A stretch of DNA of 64,000 nt from Heyndrickxia acidicola (lineage in GTDB: Bacteria > Bacillota > Bacilli > Bacillales > Bacillaceae_C). The stretch is from the NCBI RefSeq assembly GCF_001636425.1, contig NZ_KV440953.1:3096001-3160000 (forward strand), given 5' to 3'. Of the stretch, positions 61,359 through 64,000 are shown in pieces. The notes below the pieces were generated by a model, which was not told the DNA's origin, made no database searches, and saw only the letters and a program-made list of their open reading frames with translations. Position numbers and translations under genes: made by a program. Position 1 is the stretch's first letter. The number at the start of each line of letters is the position of its first letter.

Positions 61359-61663
61359 TTTAAACTCCCTTCTATGGCAATAAATACTGGCTAAGCAGCA
61401 TTAGTTGCCACATTGAATGTATATTTCGACAGTATGACAGTCATATTTGATCCTTGGGCGAGATTCCCTATGGTTTATTTCTCTATAATCTTCGTCTCTT
61501 TTTTAATACCCCTTAAAACACTCGCTTAATTAAAATTCTATACTAGATAAAAAAATATAAACAACTGTTATATAAAAAAATAACTCTCGAAATATTTCCA
61601 ATTTCCGGTCATTTCGCTCACCTTTTGCAGGAGTCATTCTTTATTGTTCCAAAAACACAAAAC

Positions 61664-61692
61664 GGAAACCGCCTCTAAGCGGCGGCTTCCTT
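61664..61692 (-). terminator. Terminator of fba
   Basis: GGAAGCCGCCGCTTAGAGGCGGTTTCC-type hairpin (arms GGAAGCCGCC and GGCGGTTTCC), followed by GTTTTGTG on the minus strand. The 61359-61663 gap contains nothing else that I can name, and no transaldolase gene. Confidence 0.85.
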
Positions 61693-61729
61693 ATGCATTT
61701 CCCATTTTCTATTATCTTAATTCAGGAAT

Positions 61730-62587
61730 TTACGCCTTGCCGGAAGAACCGAATTCACGCATTTTACCGATAACTGTTTCTTTGATAGCTTCACGGGCAG
61801 GTCCAAGATATTTGCGCGGATCATACACTTTGGAATCGGCTGCAAAAATTTCCCTTACTTTCTTGGCAGACGCTATCTGATTTTCAGTATTTACATTTAT
61901 TTTTGCAGTACCAAGTGAAATGGCTCTTTTAATATCATGTGTAGGGATTCCTGTCCCCCCATGGAGGACTAATGGAACACCAGTTGTGTTACCGATTTCC
62001 TCCATTTCTTTGAATCCAAGATTAGGCTCCCCCTGATAAGGGCCATGTACGGATCCCAGAGCAGGTGCAAGACAATCAATACCTGTTCGCTGAACAAGCT
62101 CTTGGCATTCCTTCGCATCTGCATAGATGATTCCTTCCCCAATGACATCATCTTCTTGTCCGCCGACTGTTCCAAGCTCAGCCTCAACCGATACCCCTTT
62201 AGAGTGTGCATACTCTACTACGTTTGTTGTTATTTCTATGTTTTCCTCAAAAGGATGGTGGGAAGCATCAATCATGACTGAAGTAAACCCAGCATCTATT
62301 GCTTTCTTGCAGTTCTCAAGGCTGGTTCCATGGTCTAAATGAATCGCAACAGGCACTGTAATCTGGTAATCCTCCATTAATCCTTCAACCATTTTAACGA
62401 CTGTGTTAAATCCGCCCATATAACGGCCGGCACCCTCTGAAACTCCCAAAATAACAGGGGATTTTTCTTCTTCAGCGGCAAGTAAAATTGCTTGTGTAAA
62501 TTCAAGATTATTAATATTGAACTGTCCCACTGCATAATGTTCTTCTTTTGCTTTGTTTAACATTTCAGTCATAGAAACTAAAGGCAT
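61730..62587 (-). CDS. fba: Class II fructose-1,6-bisphosphate aldolase
   Basis: 285 residues from ATG 62587 ([29 protein letters not shown] upstream). Zinc-dependent aldolase of glycolysis/gluconeogenesis. Zn ligands in [18 protein letters not shown], the [17 protein letters not shown] loop, [13 protein letters not shown] and [10 protein letters not shown]. Corresponds to B. subtilis fbaA next to spo0F. Confidence 0.97.
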   Translation of the reverse strand: MPLVSMTEMLNKAKEEHYAVGQFNINNLEFTQAILLAAEEEKSPVILGVSEGAGRYMGGFNTVVKMVEGLMEDYQITVPVAIHLDHGTSLENCKKAIDAGFTSVMIDASHHPFEENIEITTNVVEYAHSKGVSVEAELGTVGGQEDDVIGEGIIYADAKECQELVQRTGIDCLAPALGSVHGPYQGEPNLGFKEMEEIGNTTGVPLVLHGGTGIPTHDIKRAISLGTAKINVNTENQIASAKKVREIFAADSKVYDPRKYLGPAREAIKETVIGKMREFGSSGKA

Positions 62588-62739
62588 GATTAAATTTCCC
62601 CCTTTATACTGAATAGGTGCAGAAAAATGGCTTTTTTGCCCCAATTCTTTTAAACGATTATTTAGAGAATAAATAATATTATATTTTCATCATATCAAAC
62701 TACTATTTTTTTTGCCATTGAACTCTTTTATATTTTTGG

Positions 62740-62873
62740 CTTTATTATTTCAACTTTAATAACGGCTCATTTTAAGCTCGTTGGCAGTAAAGAAAGGAAC
62801 AAAAGCAACCACTTTTACTTTTGTTTCCTTTCTTTACTGTGACCTAAAAAACAACAGAGCCTTTTTCAAAGCC
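62740..62873. repeat. Family E repeat carrying a long hairpin
   Basis: GGCTTTATTATTTCAAC at the left and AACAACAGAGCCTTTTTC at the right. Inside (62785-62839) lies a 21/22-base inverted repeat, CAGTAAAGAAAGGAACAAAA / TTTTGTTTCCTTTCTTTACTG, one base bulged, with a 12-base loop; other family E copies have different central hairpins. The rest of the fba-spo0F spacer has nothing identifiable. Confidence 0.75.
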
Positions 62874-63023
62874 TGCTTTTAAAAAGTCGTCTCTGTTATT
62901 GAGCCAATTAATTTTCTCCCCTGGCATTCGCTTAGCAGGCTGTTTAGATAAAGATCACCTAGGTTTTGTTAACGTTGGGCTGTAAAAGAACAAGAAGTTG
63001 AGATATCATTTTTATTCATACAT

Positions 63024-63049
63024 TAAAAAATGGAAGCAGCCCGCTTCCG
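63024..63049 (-). terminator. Terminator of spo0F
   Basis: GGAAGCGGGCTGCTTCC then ATTTTTTAATG on the minus strand; the stem directly follows the stop codon. Confidence 0.9.
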
Positions 63050-63424
63050 TCATTTAATCGGCATATTCTCCCTGACCGCACTGCGGATATCGTCTATATC
63101 GAAAGGTTTGGCGAAGTGGGTGATCGCTCCTAGATCCTTTGCTTCTTGAATCATATCCAATTCTCCATAAGCAGTCATAATGATAACGCGTATGTCCGGA
63201 TCAATCTCTTTCATTCTTTTCAAGATTTCAATTCCGTCCATACCTGGTATTTTCATATCTAACAATACAAGATCTGGAGAATGCTTTTTTGTAATTTCCA
63301 ATGCCTGTACACCATTTGCTGCTTGGAAAGTTTTGTATCCCTCTTTTTGGAGCACTTCATTTAACAAAATACGGATGCCGAATTGATCATCTACAATGAG
63401 TATTTTTTCTTTTGTGTCATCCAT
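63050..63424 (-). CDS. spo0F: Sporulation response regulator Spo0F
   Basis: 124 residues from ATG 63424 ([28 protein letters not shown] eight bases upstream). A single receiver domain of the sporulation phosphorelay, taking phosphate from KinA-E and passing it to Spo0B. Acidic pocket DD in IVDDQ, phosphoacceptor Asp in [13 protein letters not shown] and Lys in [10 protein letters not shown]. Length equals B. subtilis Spo0F. Confidence 0.98.
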   Translation of the reverse strand: MDDTKEKILIVDDQFGIRILLNEVLQKEGYKTFQAANGVQALEITKKHSPDLVLLDMKIPGMDGIEILKRMKEIDPDIRVIIMTAYGELDMIQEAKDLGAITHFAKPFDIDDIRSAVRENMPIK

Positions 63425-63510
63425 CAAATTCCCCCCTGACTGATTAAACAGTGCAATTTCTTGTGCAGGCATAAAAATACCGTTCTTCTGTTCTCCTTTT
63501 CACTTGCATG

Positions 63511-63525
63511 TATACTATAAGTATA
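63511..63525. promoter_or_regulatory. Palindrome in the spo0F/ywjG divergent region
   Basis: TATACT-ATA-AGTATA, a perfect inverted repeat about 90 bases before spo0F and 140 before ywjG. A possible operator; no regulator assigned. A TATAAT at 63613-63618 could be the -10 of ywjG. Confidence 0.35.
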
Positions 63526-63665
63526 TAGTTCTCTATTTGTAAACTATTTTCCTTCTTTCAATGGAGAAATAACAAGTTTTTTAGCGATTTCGCTATTTTT
63601 CTTTATTTTGTTTATAATTTTAACAGGGCTTAAATAACCCTATGCGAAAGGAGGATACTTAACGT

Positions 63666-64000
63666 ATGATGAAAATGTTTATGACCCAATTGAACGGCCT
63701 TTTCCAAAGGATTTATGATAAAGAAGAACCAGCTATTGAAGATGGCGCAAGACTTTTAGCGCAGGCAATTGTCGGCGATGGAAATATATACATAAAATCC
63801 TTTAAAGGAATGGATGCCGTCGCTATCGAGGCTCTCGAGGGCGCTGAACCATTAAACGGGGCTGAGAGACTTTTAACACTTGATGAGGTAACAGAGACCG
63901 ACAGAGTTCTCGTTATTACGCGTTTTTCAAATGATCCTGAAGCACTGCAGCTTGGCCGTCAGCTATCCCAAAAAGGGATTCCGTTTACCGTTATTGCCGG
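63666..64000 (+). CDS. ywjG: YwjG-like protein (DUF2529), truncated by window end
   Basis: The first ~111 codons of an open frame that continues past the window. ATG 63666 behind AAAGGAGG (63647-63654). Begins MMKMFMTQLNGLFQRIYDKE and continues RLLAQAIVGDGNIYIKSFKG and VLVITRFSNDPEALQLGRQL, a SIS-like sugar-isomerase fold typical of DUF2529. In B. subtilis ywjG lies between spo0F and pyrG in this orientation. Function unknown. Confidence 0.88.
   Translation, partial: MMKMFMTQLNGLFQRIYDKEEPAIEDGARLLAQAIVGDGNIYIKSFKGMDAVAIEALEGAEPLNGAERLLTLDEVTETDRVLVITRFSNDPEALQLGRQLSQKGIPFTVIA

Noticed and set aside
61359-61663. Possible transaldolase remnant between murAB and fba
   Set aside because: No frame with transaldolase motifs on either strand; only AT-rich spacer.

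Overview
The window is a chromosomal segment of a low-GC, endospore-forming, probably motile and competence-capable member of the Bacillaceae. The evidence is the sporulation genes (spoIIID, spoIIQ, spoIID, spoIIR, spo0F), basal-body genes flhO/flhP, a competence-type ssbB with a ComK-like box, the nine-gene ATP synthase operon, strong AGGAGG-type ribosome binding sites and many TTG/GTG starts. Gene order follows the Bacillus subtilis ywq-ywp-mbl-spoIIQ-spoIID-murAA-atp-upp-glyA-ywl-spoIIR-prfA-rho-fba-spo0F-ywjG segment. I cannot name the species from sequence alone.

Layout. 0-5.4 kb: a MerR-type regulator with a disrupted start, an MpfA/CorC-type transporter, a T-box-controlled second-type arginyl-tRNA synthetase, and an unlisted 49-codon gene. 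5.4-12.2 kb: a yhbD-bacE-bacF-MFS operon (HTH protein, two bactofilins, drug exporter), a nitronate monooxygenase-like enzyme and a secreted alkaline phosphatase. 12.2-18.2 kb: a SWIM zinc-finger protein plus SNF2 helicase pair (YwqB/YwqA), then an 11-unit, 52-bp-period array of hairpins. 18.4-27.7 kb: ssbB, ywpF, fabZ, flhP/flhO, mbl, spoIIID, spoIIQ, spoIID. 28-33 kb: TPM/LemA pair, murAA, ywmB, ywzB. 33-40.6 kb: atpZ-I-B-E-F-H-A-G-D-C on the minus strand with a clear sigma-A promoter. 41-50.9 kb: wecB, upp, glyA, ywlG, a chemoreceptor, ywlE, mntP, tsaC/ywlC, ywlB, with a DnaA-box cluster at tsaC/ywlB. 51-64 kb: spoIIR, prmC, prfA, a YhcN-like lipoprotein, tdk, rpmE, rho, glpX, murAB, fba, spo0F and the start of ywjG.

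The most distinctive content is between the genes. At least four families of small palindromic repeats occupy most of the long spacers: a ~165-bp MITE-like element (family A), elements with GGCTCTGTTA/TAACAGAGCC ends (families B and E), and a family (D) whose outer stem is conserved while the inner hairpin arms differ but stay complementary. I found no prophage, CRISPR array, restriction system or defence island. The best candidates for something new are the 52-bp hairpin array, the arm-covarying family D element, the small 49-codon gene and the gene replacements at the rpiB and transaldolase positions.
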